A stretch of DNA of 64,000 bases from Thalassospira lohafexi (GCF_002844275.1 NZ_NXGX01000009.1:101925-165924), one strand, 5' to 3'. Positions 54,305 through 63,513 are shown, numbered from the stretch's first letter. The notes: generated by a model not told the origin, from the letters alone. Translations and numbers: made by a program.

Positions 54305-55659
54305 TGGCAAAAGTTTTGATCATCGGGGCTGGTGTTGCCGGATTAAGTGCAGGTATCCAATTAAAGGAAACAGGGCATGATGTGACAATCTATGAAGCAG
54401 CCCCGATCCTTGGAGGGCGGACATATAGTACAATGGTTGGCGGTAATGCCTTTGATTGGGGTGCAGAGGCGATTGAGGCAACAACCGATGCTGCCGCGTG
54501 GCTCTTTGCCCACGTCGATCCTGATATAGACCAACAGCCGGTCGATGCGGACTTCAATGTCGGAACTTTTATTTTGCCATTTGACGAGAATGATGCGGTT
54601 ACGCCATTGCCTGATGATGCAGTAGAACCAACAGCACAAACCACAACAGTTGAAAACAATATTGATGCCGTCAGTAATAATTTCAACGGTACGCAAAACG
54701 ACGATTATTTTGGGAATGTGGACATGCGATTGGGGCAAGTTACGCCTGATGACGTAACGTTCCGTCAGCAACAATTTGCTAATTGGCAGGTCATTTCCGA
54801 TGCGGTTGAGGTCAACCCGCCATGGGGATCTATTCATAACCACGTCCGATCAGTGCAGGAAAATGCCAATGCCGAAGGCGGTGATTATGCGATTGATCAG
54901 ACACTTGGATACCGGGTTGTGAAATGGGCGACGGCCGCAGGGATTGCGCAGAATGTTGTCTTAAACGTTAAGGTCAATAGGATCGAAAATACCGACGACA
55001 ACAAGGTAAAGGTCGAAGCCCTCAACAAAGACCCAGAACTTTATGACGCGGTGCTTGTCACGGTTCCAACTGACAGGGTGAAGTCCGGCGCAGAACAGAC
55101 AGGGCAAAACGACCTTGTTATTGCCGATTTATCTCTTCAGAACGTAGCCCCATTCCGCGCCAATCCGCTTGGCTGTTACCTTAAAATGGCAATGACCGGC
55201 TTGGCCAATGTTGCGCATCCGGCACCGGGCAAGAAAGTCACGGTTACGTTTGAAACTGGGTATAGCAATTTTATCATCACCCAGAATGGGACGGGCACAC
55301 AGGTCTATATGCACGCATTTGGCGATACTGCGCGCGTGATGTCAGCCAATCATCAACTTGCCGCAAACGTTTTGCTTGGTGCGGTTAATCGACTGAACAA
55401 TGGCGACGACGATCACTATAATCCACCTGACGCGGTCACAGCCTATGTCCTTGACTGGTGCGATGATGCTCTTATCGGTGGGGCCTATTCGACGACACAC
55501 CCCGGAATATGGCAAAGCCGCCAAGCGTTGCAGGACTTCATCCATGGGCGGATTTACTACGCAGGTGAGGCAGCATCAACGCGTTGGTACGGGCAAGTTG
55601 CCGGTGCGATGGAAACTGGTAACTTGGTGGCAACCCGTATCCACACCGCACTTGGCTGA
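54304..55659 (+). CDS. Flavin-containing amine oxidase-like protein
   Basis: The 451-residue protein has the FAD-binding opening VLIIGAGVAGLSAGIQLKETGHDVTIYEA and the GGRTYS motif. The C-terminal IYYAGEAAST-x-WYGQVAGAMETGN segment is typical of amine oxidases and related phytoene/protoporphyrinogen-type enzymes. No signal peptide is seen. A long acidic, Asn/Thr-rich insertion at about residues 80-150 (NNIDAVSNNFNGTQNDDYFGN) is unusual. It overlaps the upstream helical protein gene in a TAATG junction, so the two are coupled. Its substrate is unknown. Composition is AT-richer than the flanking genes. Confidence 0.75.
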   Translation: MAKVLIIGAGVAGLSAGIQLKETGHDVTIYEAAPILGGRTYSTMVGGNAFDWGAEAIEATTDAAAWLFAHVDPDIDQQPVDADFNVGTFILPFDENDAVTPLPDDAVEPTAQTTTVENNIDAVSNNFNGTQNDDYFGNVDMRLGQVTPDDVTFRQQQFANWQVISDAVEVNPPWGSIHNHVRSVQENANAEGGDYAIDQTLGYRVVKWATAAGIAQNVVLNVKVNRIENTDDNKVKVEALNKDPELYDAVLVTVPTDRVKSGAEQTGQNDLVIADLSLQNVAPFRANPLGCYLKMAMTGLANVAHPAPGKKVTVTFETGYSNFIITQNGTGTQVYMHAFGDTARVMSANHQLAANVLLGAVNRLNNGDDDHYNPPDAVTAYVLDWCDDALIGGAYSTTHPGIWQSRQALQDFIHGRIYYAGEAASTRWYGQVAGAMETGNLVATRIHTALG

Positions 55660-55668
55660 TAAAACTGA

Positions 55669-56520
55669 TTAAAGGCTTTTGGACAGACGCAGGATAATCG
55701 CGCCGCCCAGCGTCATCATGGTGGAGGAAACTTTCACAAGATTGAGTTTCTCGCCCATGAAAAACACGCCGATAAAAAGGGCAAAGACAATCCCGGTTTC
55801 GCGTAAGGCGACCACCAGCGGGATTGGTGCTTGCGTAAAGGCCCACATCACCGTGGCATAGGCGACAAAGGATGCCGTGCCGCCAACAAAGAAGATCCTT
55901 TTGCCGCGCTTGGCGATATCAACAATGATGCGCGGCCGCATAACCGTGGCGATTAGGCCAAAGATCAAAACGTCACCGACGGTCTGATAAGCATAATAGT
56001 CAAGTGCACTTCCGGCCAGCCTTGCCCCTGTGCCATCGACCAGCGAATAACTGCTGATAAAGCAGCCCGTTACAATGGCGGCAAGGGCGGCATTGCGGTT
56101 GCGCATGCCATCAGCCTGACGCACGATGCACATACTTAAAATCCCCAAGCCGATGACAACAATCGCCAGCCATTCACTGACCTGAAGCGTCACACCGAGC
56201 ACAAGAACCGATACCGCAGCCACGATCAGGGGTGAGGAGCCGCGCGCAATCGGATACACCTGACTAAGATCACCAAGGCGATAAGCCAAAATCAAAAACA
56301 GCTGATAGCCGATATGAAGCCCGATCGAGCCAATAAGATAGGGCCAGCTTTCGCGTGCGGGAACGTCCACAAAGGGAAACAGGATCAGAACAATTGGAAT
56401 ATGACCCAGCACAATCGCGGTCATGTTCATCAGTTTGTCCGGGCCACCCTTGACCAATGCATTCCAGACGGCATGCATCAGGGCAGCACCCATAACGGCA
56501 AGAAAGACGGTCAAGCTCAT
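55669..56520 (-). CDS. EamA/DMT-family transporter
   Basis: The 283-residue protein opens SLTVFLAVMGAALMHAVWNALVKGGPDKLMN and has about ten membrane segments in two halves. The final half contains MWAFTQAPIPLVVALRETGIVFALFIGVFFMGEKL, a typical DMT exporter feature. The ATG at 56520 fits better than the open start at 56571. It is probably an inner-membrane metabolite transporter with unknown substrate. It converges on the flavoprotein gene with nine bases between stops. Confidence 0.85.
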   Translation of the reverse strand: MSLTVFLAVMGAALMHAVWNALVKGGPDKLMNMTAIVLGHIPIVLILFPFVDVPARESWPYLIGSIGLHIGYQLFLILAYRLGDLSQVYPIARGSSPLIVAAVSVLVLGVTLQVSEWLAIVVIGLGILSMCIVRQADGMRNRNAALAAIVTGCFISSYSLVDGTGARLAGSALDYYAYQTVGDVLIFGLIATVMRPRIIVDIAKRGKRIFFVGGTASFVAYATVMWAFTQAPIPLVVALRETGIVFALFIGVFFMGEKLNLVKVSSTMMTLGGAIILRLSKSL

Positions 56521-56610
56521 GGCAAAGCAACCAGTGTTACGGTTTTGTGACGTATCACTGATGCTTAGCACGGGGACGGAATAACCACTAAACCGATCTG
56601 ATGGGGGCTG

Positions 56611-57711
56611 CTATGCCGGGGACGCTGTGGGCTCGACCTTTTGCGATGTTGTCTGTGGGGCGGCGGATTTACCGTCAAAGAACCGGGTTGCACCAATCGG
56701 CGGGGCAATAAAGTCACCATGTCCAATGCCCGCATCTGTGCAGGCAGACGCCAGTCGCACGGGCGGTTCATCAACCGGTTCGGCGGTCAAGACAAACGTG
56801 CCCCAATGAATGGCAAGTGCTTGCTTAACGCCCATCACTTGCATGATCGAAACGGCTTCTTCGGGGTTGCAGTGCGCATTGCGCATGAAGTCACGCGGGT
56901 CATAGGCCCCAATCGGGATCAGGCCAAAGTCAATACCGCCATATTGTGCCCCCAACTCGGTAAAAAGCGCCTCGTTCCAGCCGGTGTCGCCGACGAAATA
57001 AAACCGGTAGCCATCGGCAAATTCAAGAATGTAACCACCCCACAGCATTTCCTTGCGGTCCTTGGTCGTGCGGCTCGACCAATGGTTGGACGGAACATGG
57101 GTGACCGTCACGCCGGAGTGGGAAAGTTGCTGATCCCAATCAAGTTCATCATAGCGATCAGACGTAACTCCGGCCTTTTCCAGCAAGATGCCGTTTTTAA
57201 GCGGCAGGACATAGCGCGGTGTGTTGCCAAGTTTGGCCAAACTATCAAGATCGAAGTGGTCGTAATGATTGTGTGACAGCAACACCAGATCAAGCTTGGG
57301 TAACTGATCGATCGTCAGGCCCGGCTGGCTATAGCGTTTTGGTCCGACACGCTTGAACGGGGATGCGCGGTTGGAAAAAACCGGATCGGTCAGGATATTC
57401 AATCCGTCATATTGCACCAGAACCGTGGCATGGCCGATCCATGTCACCTGCAAACGCGTCGGATCAGGATTTTGGATGGCGTCATGATCAGGGGCCTCGA
57501 CCGGGGTTTTGCCGTGCTGATGTTTGGCTTTGGGCCATTCGTCATCACCAAAATAACGCCGTTTCAAAAACCGCCAGAACGACCGTTTTACCGGATCGGG
57601 CAGCGCATGGCGGTTTTCAAATCCGGTTTCGGTGTGGTGCGCAGGCTTGGTTTTGCTTTGCACTTGGCTGTCCTGACAATGAGTTGATACGGCTTGCTGT
57701 AGATCTCGCAC
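56611..57711 (-). CDS. Metallo-beta-lactamase-fold hydrolase, NAPE-PLD-like
   Basis: The 366-residue protein has VTWIGHATVLVQYDGLNILTDPVFSNRASPF near residue 90 and the metal motif LLSHNHYDHFD near residue 145. VTHVPSNHWSSRT, FVGDTGWN and the final ALAIHWGTFVL supply the other His and Asp ligands. This is the pattern of the NAPE-PLD / UlaG-like branch, whose animal members cleave N-acyl-phosphatidylethanolamine. The bacterial substrate is not known. The GTG start at 57711 adds a 90-residue N-terminal region, and a later start is possible. Confidence 0.82.
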   Translation of the reverse strand: MRDLQQAVSTHCQDSQVQSKTKPAHHTETGFENRHALPDPVKRSFWRFLKRRYFGDDEWPKAKHQHGKTPVEAPDHDAIQNPDPTRLQVTWIGHATVLVQYDGLNILTDPVFSNRASPFKRVGPKRYSQPGLTIDQLPKLDLVLLSHNHYDHFDLDSLAKLGNTPRYVLPLKNGILLEKAGVTSDRYDELDWDQQLSHSGVTVTHVPSNHWSSRTTKDRKEMLWGGYILEFADGYRFYFVGDTGWNEALFTELGAQYGGIDFGLIPIGAYDPRDFMRNAHCNPEEAVSIMQVMGVKQALAIHWGTFVLTAEPVDEPPVRLASACTDAGIGHGDFIAPPIGATRFFDGKSAAPQTTSQKVEPTASPA

Positions 57712-57792
57712 TTTATGGGGTGACCATAAGGTAACCGTCTGATGATGCGATGCAAGGTTTCAACGGTTGGTGTCGCCCATGGGAAAACAAAG

Positions 57793-57825
57793 AAAGGCCG
57801 GAACGGTCCAGTTGTTCCGGCCTTT
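57793..57825 (-). terminator. Terminator of the thi transporter operon
   Basis: AAAGGCCGGAAC pairs with GTTCCGGCCTTT perfectly across a nine-base loop. Read on the minus strand it is followed by a T-rich stretch, which suits the end of thiY. Confidence 0.75.
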
Positions 57826-57893
57826 CGGGGTGCCTCCGCATTCACCGGGACAAGCAATGCGAAAGCAGGGGGGGCTGTTTGGTTAGGCGATAA

Positions 57894-58859
57894 TCACTCA
57901 ATAACAGTGGCATAGGTTTCAAGGGCCGGGGCATCGGTAATCAGGCCCTGTTTGACCATGTAATCGGCAAAGCAGGCATAGCGCGCTTTATCAAGGGCGG
58001 CCGGGCGCAGCGCAAAGCGCGGTAGTGTATCGGCCCATGCCTTGATATTCAGCTCATCATCAAGGTTGGGATAGGCGGCAACAAAGGCATCCCAACTGTC
58101 ATCGGGATGGTTGATCAGGTACTGAACGCCTTCTTCCAGGGCCGCCAGCATCCGGGCAAAGCGCGGGTCATCGGTTTTGTCATTGCGCACGGTCAGGATC
58201 AGCTCGTCATAGGGCGGCACACCTTCTTCTTCGACAAAGAATGCCTTGCCCGGCTTGCCTTCAATTTCCATCTGGTTCAGTTCAAAATTGCGATAGCCGC
58301 CAATGATCGCATCGACCTGCCCGGAATACAGCGACGGGGATAGCGAGAAGTTCACATTGATCAACTCAACATCATCCATCGAAACCCCGTGATTGCCCAG
58401 CATGGTGCCGAGCAACGCATCCTCAAACCCGGCCAGCGAATAGCCGATTTTCTTGCCCTTAAGATCGGCGATTTCCTTGATCGGGCCGTCTTTGAGGACA
58501 ATCAGGCTGTTAAGCGGGGTCGCGACCAGCGTCCCGATCCGGGTTAGCGGCAATCCTTGGGCGGCCTGCACATGAAGCTGTGGCTGATAATTAACGGCAA
58601 CATCGCCCTGACCGGCCGCAACAAGGCGCGGCGGGGCGGATGGATCACTTGGCTCGATCAATTCAACATCAAGATCATGCTTGGCAAAGAAGCCCTTTTC
58701 CTTGGCAACAATTAGTGGCGCATGGTCGGGATTGACGAACCAGTCAAGAAGGATGGTCAGTTTGTCCGCCGCAAAGGCCGGGCTGGATGAACCCAGAACG
58801 GCGGCACTTAATGTTGCGCCAATGGTGGCAGCTTTGATCATGGATTTCAGGCGTGACAT
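57894..58859 (-). CDS. thiY: ABC transporter substrate-binding protein for a thiamin pyrimidine precursor (ThiY-like)
   Basis: The 321-residue protein has a signal peptide (residues 1-30, cleavage near AFA-ADK) and an NMT1/THI5-type binding domain. Marks are LTILLDWFVNPDHAPLIVAKEKGFF, DVELIEPSDPSAPPRLVAAGQGDVAVNYQPQ and KKIGYSLAGFEDALLGTML. ThiY proteins bind a formylaminopyrimidine precursor of thiamin for uptake. It is the last gene of a three-gene unit under a TPP riboswitch, which supports the assignment. It follows the permease gene by 83 bases. Confidence 0.88.
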   Translation of the reverse strand: MSRLKSMIKAATIGATLSAAVLGSSSPAFAADKLTILLDWFVNPDHAPLIVAKEKGFFAKHDLDVELIEPSDPSAPPRLVAAGQGDVAVNYQPQLHVQAAQGLPLTRIGTLVATPLNSLIVLKDGPIKEIADLKGKKIGYSLAGFEDALLGTMLGNHGVSMDDVELINVNFSLSPSLYSGQVDAIIGGYRNFELNQMEIEGKPGKAFFVEEEGVPPYDELILTVRNDKTDDPRFARMLAALEEGVQYLINHPDDSWDAFVAAYPNLDDELNIKAWADTLPRFALRPAALDKARYACFADYMVKQGLITDAPALETYATVIE

Positions 58860-58942
58860 GGATGAACCTCTGTTGTGATGGGCCATTACGTATTTGTATG
58901 AGTTTTGCTGTCGCGGCCATTTTCAGTCACGACGGATGGGGT

Positions 58943-59743
58943 TTATCGAACCGGCGTCAGGCTGTCGGGTTGCCAGGGCAGGGCGGCACGCAACACGCGA
59001 TCCACAATGAAATATTGCGTGATCGAAAAGGCGCACAGGATCAAAAGACAGGCAAAAACCATATCAATCTGAACCCGCGCATTGGCGTGCAGCATTAAAT
59101 ATCCCAGTCCGTGACTTGATCCGACCCATTCGCCAATCACCGCCCCAATCGGGGCTACGGCGGTGGCAACGCGAAAGCCCGATGCAAATGCGGGCAGGGC
59201 GGCCGGCAAACGAATATGGGTCAAAAGCCGCCACCGGCTGGCGCCCATGGTGCGCGCCAGATCAAGCCAGCCGGGTTCGGTGCGGGCCAAGCCATCAAAG
59301 AAGGCGACGGTGACCGGGAAGAAAATAATAAGCGCAGCCATGGCGATCTTGGATGCCAAGCCAAATCCTAGCCAAAGGACCAAAAGCGGAGCCAAGGCAA
59401 AAAACGGAATGGCTTGGGACACCAGCAAGATCGGCATCAACCAGAACCGGACGGGGGTAAACAGCGCCATCGGAATGGCCGCCAGCGCGCCAAGGGTCGC
59501 CCCGGCAAACAGGCCAATCACGGTTTCGGCGATGGTATATCGCGCGTGATCAAACAACACCGCATAGCGGGTGATCAGGGTGTGCCAGACATCAACCGGG
59601 GTCGGCAGCATATATTTTGGCGCCCCGGTCAGGGTCACGGTCAACTGCCATGTCGCAATCAGCGCAACAATGATGATGATCGGGCGGGCAATTTTCAAAA
59701 GACGCCGTTCAGACAGTGGGGTGCGCTTTACCGGGGTGCTCAT
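58943..59743 (-). CDS. thiX: ABC transporter permease for a thiamin precursor (ThiX-like)
   Basis: The 266-residue protein has about six membrane segments and the binding-protein-dependent permease motif VAPIGAVIGEWVGSSHGLGYLMLHA near residue 205, with the EAA loop ARTMGASRWRLLTHIRLPAALP near residue 165. It is the inner-membrane channel of the thi transporter. Its start overlaps the ATPase stop by four bases, so translation is coupled. Confidence 0.9.
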   Translation of the reverse strand: MSTPVKRTPLSERRLLKIARPIIIIVALIATWQLTVTLTGAPKYMLPTPVDVWHTLITRYAVLFDHARYTIAETVIGLFAGATLGALAAIPMALFTPVRFWLMPILLVSQAIPFFALAPLLVLWLGFGLASKIAMAALIIFFPVTVAFFDGLARTEPGWLDLARTMGASRWRLLTHIRLPAALPAFASGFRVATAVAPIGAVIGEWVGSSHGLGYLMLHANARVQIDMVFACLLILCAFSITQYFIVDRVLRAALPWQPDSLTPVR

Positions 59744-60537
59744 TGGGCATTCTCCGGCACTGCTGCTGCGGTTTCATTGGTGCCCAGTTGGCGCAGCAAT
59801 TGGGCCTGTTGGCGCAAGATATCGGCATCGGTGATGTCGCGCGGGCTATGACCAGCCGGGGTGATGGCATCTTGCAGGCGGGCCGGGCTTCCGCGCAAAA
59901 CATGGACAAAGTCGCCAAGGCGAAGCGCTTCTAGCGGATCATGGGTGACCAGAAGGACGGTTTTGCCGCGCAATACCCGTGCGGCGAGTTCTTGCAATCG
60001 TAACCGGTTGACCGGATCAAGGGCGGAAAACGGCTCGTCCATCAAAACAACCGGACGGTCTTCCATCAGGGTGCGGGCAAGGGCGGCGCGTTGTTTCATG
60101 CCGCCCGATAACTCGGCGGGCCGCAGATGGGCGGCGTTGCTCAGCCCGACCTCGGCAATCAGGCGGTCGGCCTTGTCATGATCAGGGCGTTGCCCGCGAA
60201 GGGATGCACCAAGTTCAACATTTTCGCGCACCGTCCGCCATGGCAACAGCAAGTCCTGCTGCGCCATATAGGCAATGCGCCCCTTAAGTGGAACGCCGTC
60301 CGAACAGGTGATGTTACCGCTAACATCGCCTTCGACCAGATCGGCGAGAAAGCGCAAAAGTGTGCTTTTGCCCACACCACTTGGCCCAAGCAAGCAGGTG
60401 AAACTGCCTGCAGGCAAACCAAGATCAAGGTCATGGAAAATATCAACGCCGCCAAATGCCACGCGGGCAGAACGCAGGTCAATATCGAACTGGGTTGGAT
60501 TGGGTGCCGAATGTGGCGGTATGTCTGTGTCGGTCAT
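59740..60537 (-). CDS. thiZ: ABC transporter ATP-binding protein for a thiamin precursor (ThiZ-like)
   Basis: The 265-residue ATPase has Walker A GPSGVGKSTLLRFLADLV near residue 54, the signature LSGGMKQRAALARTL near residue 145, Walker B PVVLMDEPFSALD near residue 162 and the switch His in VTHDPLEA. It powers the thi transporter. It is the first gene after the TPP riboswitch. Its Shine-Dalgarno AGGAAGG overlaps the 3' end of the riboswitch. Confidence 0.92.
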   Translation of the reverse strand: MTDTDIPPHSAPNPTQFDIDLRSARVAFGGVDIFHDLDLGLPAGSFTCLLGPSGVGKSTLLRFLADLVEGDVSGNITCSDGVPLKGRIAYMAQQDLLLPWRTVRENVELGASLRGQRPDHDKADRLIAEVGLSNAAHLRPAELSGGMKQRAALARTLMEDRPVVLMDEPFSALDPVNRLRLQELAARVLRGKTVLLVTHDPLEALRLGDFVHVLRGSPARLQDAITPAGHSPRDITDADILRQQAQLLRQLGTNETAAAVPENAQ

Positions 60538-60542
60538 ACGAT

Positions 60543-60635
60543 CCTTCCTACGCCGGTCTTAACCGGTTCAGGTTCAAAGGGTCGTTTGGCAACACCAAAC
60601 CTCTCAGCCGATTTACGATCGGCCCCCCCGGAGAT
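60543..60635 (-). promoter_or_regulatory. TPP riboswitch (THI element)
   Basis: Read on the minus strand, the region shows the conserved THI-box parts in order: GGGGGGGCC, CTGAGAGG, ACCCTTTGAACCTGAACCGG and TAAGACCGGCGTAGGAAGG. The CTGAGA and GAACCTGA-x-C-x-GG...GCGTAGGAAG elements are the hallmark of TPP-binding aptamers. The AGGAAGG at its end is also the ribosome-binding site of thiZ, five bases before the ATG, so ligand binding should block translation directly. Confidence 0.95.
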
Positions 60636-60865
60636 GACGGGACTATGCGCAGACATTTTACCCGCGTCAAGTTTTGTAACAATTGATCGCAATGGGCCCT
60701 AGCATGTCACGGCGTGAAATTTTGGTTTTCCCCCTGTGTTTGGGGTGTTGATGCATTGGTCTGATGATTTGAAAAGGTGAGCTGGGTCCCAGCCTGTGGT
60801 TGTTATTTCAGACGGGTTGTCTATTTTTGTTTGGGTGTGGTTGGAAAGGCGCGTGGAACAGAAAA

Positions 60866-61462
60866 ATGCAGCATCAGGGATTTACCCTTCAGCCCGGCAT
60901 TGCCGATAAACATCGCGAGGCGGCCTGTGCCCTGTTCTGGGAAGCGTTCCGTCAAAAGCTTGCCCATGTGATGAACCCCGAAGACAAGGCATTGGCGTTT
61001 TTAAAACAGGTGATGGCGTCGAGCCATGCCATCAGTGCGATTGGTGAGGATGGCGGGTTACTGGGCGTCGCCGGATTTAAAACCACGGCAGGCGCCTTCG
61101 TCGGGGGTGGTTTGTCCGATATCTGTTCGGTGTATGGTGCGTGGGGTGGATTGTGGCGCGGGCTGTTGCTTGATCTGCTTGAACGCGATCTGGCGGCGAA
61201 TACGCTTTTGATGGATGGTATTTTTGTCGATCCGATTGCACGTGGGCAGGGGGTTGGAACGGCACTTTTGGCCGCGGTGGCCGACACGGCGCGGGAACGC
61301 GGGCTATCACAGGTTCGTCTTGATGTGATTGATATCAATCCGCGTGCACGTGCGCTTTATGAACGATGCGGTTTTCGCGCAACCGGGACACAGGATATCG
61401 GGCTGTTGCGGTATCTGTTTGGTTTCAGGGCAGCAACCACCATGCATCGGGATGTCAAATAG
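60866..61462 (+). CDS. GNAT-family N-acetyltransferase
   Basis: The 198-residue protein has the GNAT motif A, LLMDGIFVDPIARGQGVGTALLAAVADTARERGLSQVRLDVID, near residues 118-160, with the RGQGVG acetyl-CoA loop. Motif B, NPRARALYERCGFRATGTQ, lies near residue 162. The substrate is not known. The frame is open from 60800; the ATG at 60866 gives the family start. The ribosome site is weak. Confidence 0.85.
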   Translation: MQHQGFTLQPGIADKHREAACALFWEAFRQKLAHVMNPEDKALAFLKQVMASSHAISAIGEDGGLLGVAGFKTTAGAFVGGGLSDICSVYGAWGGLWRGLLLDLLERDLAANTLLMDGIFVDPIARGQGVGTALLAAVADTARERGLSQVRLDVIDINPRARALYERCGFRATGTQDIGLLRYLFGFRAATTMHRDVK

Positions 61463-61500
61463 CGGACGTTTGATTAAACAGTCCTTGTGCAGAGCGATAT

Positions 61501-62700
61501 GTGCAGGCAATGCTAGGGGCTTCTGACACTGCCTGGCTGACTGAACCCACCGTGACGCTTCCTGAAAACTTACCTGATTACCGCACACCGGATACATCGC
61601 CGCGCATGATTGCCGCCGAGATTTATCGTGGATCGAGTTATGGCCCAAAACATCCATTGGCGATCCCGCGGGTGTCGTTGGTTGTTGACATGGTGCATGC
61701 GCTGGGCTGGGTCGACGGCAGCAGCTATGTCACCGGGCCGGTGGCAACAGCCGAACAACTCACCCGGTTTCATGATCCTGATTATGTGCGTGCGGTGATG
61801 CAGGCCGAACGCGATCAGATTCTTCCCGAAGACATGATGGTTAAATTCGGATTGGGCAAAAACGGCAATCCTATTTACCCGGAAATTTTCCGGCGTCCGG
61901 CGACTGCGGCCGGATCATCGATCCTTGCCGCCAAAATGATCGCGAAAGGGGGCATTGTCCATCATCCTGCCGGGGGGACACATCATGGATTGCGCGACCG
62001 GGCATCGGGGTTTTGTTACTTCAATGATCCGGTTCTGGGGATTTATGCTTTGCTCGATTCGGGGTTGGATCGTGTGTTGTATGTCGATATTGATGCCCAT
62101 CATGGCGACGGAGTGCAGATCGCCTTTGCCGAAGATGACCGGGTTCTCACGGTTTCCATGCATCAGGAAGACCTGTGGCCCAAAACCGGGGCGATTGATG
62201 ACATCGCCGGGGGCATGGCGCGTAACCTTCCGATGCCTGCTGGGATGAACGATGATGAGATGCGCTATGTCCTGTATGAATATTTGATTCCTCTTGCATT
62301 AAGTTTTGCACCACAAGCCATTGTTTTACAATGTGGGTGTGATACATTAGCAGAAGATCCTCTGTCAAAGCAGCTGTTGGGCAATCAGTCGATCTGGGAA
62401 GTCGTTGGCACGATGACCAAATTGGCGCCACGGAGCCTTGTCCTTGGCGGCGGAGGATATAGTCCGTATGGGGTGGCGCGCTGTTGGTCCGGGGTGTGGG
62501 CGACCATTAACGGGATCGAAATACCCGCTGTGCTACCCATCACAGTGGAAAATATCCTGCGTGTCATAAAATGGACGCATAGCCGTGGAAGACAGCCCGA
62601 CGACACGATGTTTACGACACTTTGCGATCCGTGGCGGGGTGGCACGATCCGGGAGGACACCCGTGAGCGTGTTAGAAGACTAAGAGGGTATGGGGTATGA
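61501..62700 (+). CDS. Histone deacetylase-family protein (AcuC-like)
   Basis: The 399-residue protein has the class I deacetylase fold. HHPAGGTHHGLRDRASGFCYFNDP near residue 153 holds the catalytic His pair, and VLYVDIDAHHGDG near residue 195 the metal ligands. QCGCDTLAEDPLS near residue 280 supplies the third Asp, and GGGGYSPYGVARCWSG near residue 318 the catalytic Tyr. Bacterial members act on acetylated proteins, polyamines or acetoin-pathway proteins; the target is not clear. The GTG at 61501 or ATG at 61510 starts it. It overlaps the DUF192 gene by four bases. Confidence 0.88.
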   Translation: MQAMLGASDTAWLTEPTVTLPENLPDYRTPDTSPRMIAAEIYRGSSYGPKHPLAIPRVSLVVDMVHALGWVDGSSYVTGPVATAEQLTRFHDPDYVRAVMQAERDQILPEDMMVKFGLGKNGNPIYPEIFRRPATAAGSSILAAKMIAKGGIVHHPAGGTHHGLRDRASGFCYFNDPVLGIYALLDSGLDRVLYVDIDAHHGDGVQIAFAEDDRVLTVSMHQEDLWPKTGAIDDIAGGMARNLPMPAGMNDDEMRYVLYEYLIPLALSFAPQAIVLQCGCDTLAEDPLSKQLLGNQSIWEVVGTMTKLAPRSLVLGGGGYSPYGVARCWSGVWATINGIEIPAVLPITVENILRVIKWTHSRGRQPDDTMFTTLCDPWRGGTIREDTRERVRRLRGYGV

Positions 62701-63143
62701 AGTCGCTTTTTCAAATGGTCTTGGTTGTGTGCTTTGTCAGTGCAGCAGTTGTTGCCGGACTGAATGCAAAGGCAACCGGATTTGAACGATCCCGCATTTT
62801 GGTGGATGGCGAAGTTTTCAATGTGGAAATGGCCATCACACCCGATGAGCGATCGCGTGGATTGATGTATCGTACCGAAATGGCCGATAACGCAGGCATG
62901 TTGTTTGATTTTGGCCGGGCGGCGGATATTTCGATGTGGATGAAAAATACATTCATCTCGCTCGATATGCTGTTCATTGATGCCAAGGGCACGATTGTCG
63001 GTATTGAAAAACGCACCGTGCCACAGTCGGAAGCCATCATTCTGGGCCCAAAGCCGGTGCGCTTTGTGCTGGAGCTGAATGGTGGGGCATCCGACCGGAT
63101 GGGATTTGAAGTCGGCGAGAAGGTCGAAGGCCTGCCGCGCTAA
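62697..63143 (+). CDS. DUF192 protein, secreted
   Basis: The 148-residue protein has a signal peptide (residues 1-25) and a DUF192 domain with FNVEMAITPDERSRGLMYRTEM near residue 42 and the MWMKNTFISLDMLFID segment near residue 80. The fold is a small beta barrel of unknown function in the periplasm. Its ATG overlaps the stop of the deacetylase-like gene (ATGA), so the two are co-translated. A strong terminator follows. Confidence 0.88.
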   Translation: MKSLFQMVLVVCFVSAAVVAGLNAKATGFERSRILVDGEVFNVEMAITPDERSRGLMYRTEMADNAGMLFDFGRAADISMWMKNTFISLDMLFIDAKGTIVGIEKRTVPQSEAIILGPKPVRFVLELNGGASDRMGFEVGEKVEGLPR

Positions 63144-63180
63144 AGACCGGATTTCGGACGACATATATCAATCAGCAATA

Positions 63181-63220
63181 GCAAGCCCGCAGAGGATATC
63201 TGCGGGCTTTGGTTTTTTGT
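63181..63220 (+). terminator. Terminator after the DUF192 gene
   Basis: AGCCCGCAGA at 63184-63193 pairs with TCTGCGGGCT at 63199-63208, followed by TTGGTTTTTT. Confidence 0.85.
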
Positions 63221-63251
63221 ACGTTTTTACGATAAAAACGATAATACGGGC

Positions 63252-63280
63252 TTGCCCACATCAAAGTGTGGTGCTAAACC
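63252..63280 (+). promoter_or_regulatory. Promoter of tRNA-Pro
   Basis: TTGCCC at 63252-63257 and TAAACC at 63275-63280 are 17 bases apart, and the tRNA starts 10 bases later. The layout is like that of the tRNA-Glu promoter. Confidence 0.5.
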
Positions 63281-63290
63281 CTCCCTCGTT

Positions 63291-63367
63291 CGGGGAGTAG
63301 CGCAGCCTGGTAGCGTACCTGCTTTGGGAGCAGGGGGTCGCGAGTTCGAATCTCGCCTTCCCGACCA
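63291..63367 (+). tRNA. tRNA-Pro (UGG)
   Basis: The 77 bases form a tRNA with acceptor arm CGGGGAG/CTTCCCG, an anticodon stem-loop CCTGC-TTTGGGA-GCAGG with anticodon UGG for Pro, a T arm with AGTTCGAATCT and an encoded CCA end. Confidence 0.96.
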
Positions 63368-63513
63368 CTTTTCCCCTTTTGTTGTTTTATGAAGTTCCAA
63401 TGGGATTTCCAATTGGCAGCAAAAGGTGTAAAAGATGGGGTGATAGCAGGGGGTACAGAAACCCGTTTAACTGCCATCTCCATCTTATCCTGACGGTCAA
63501 GACGAGGGTCCCG

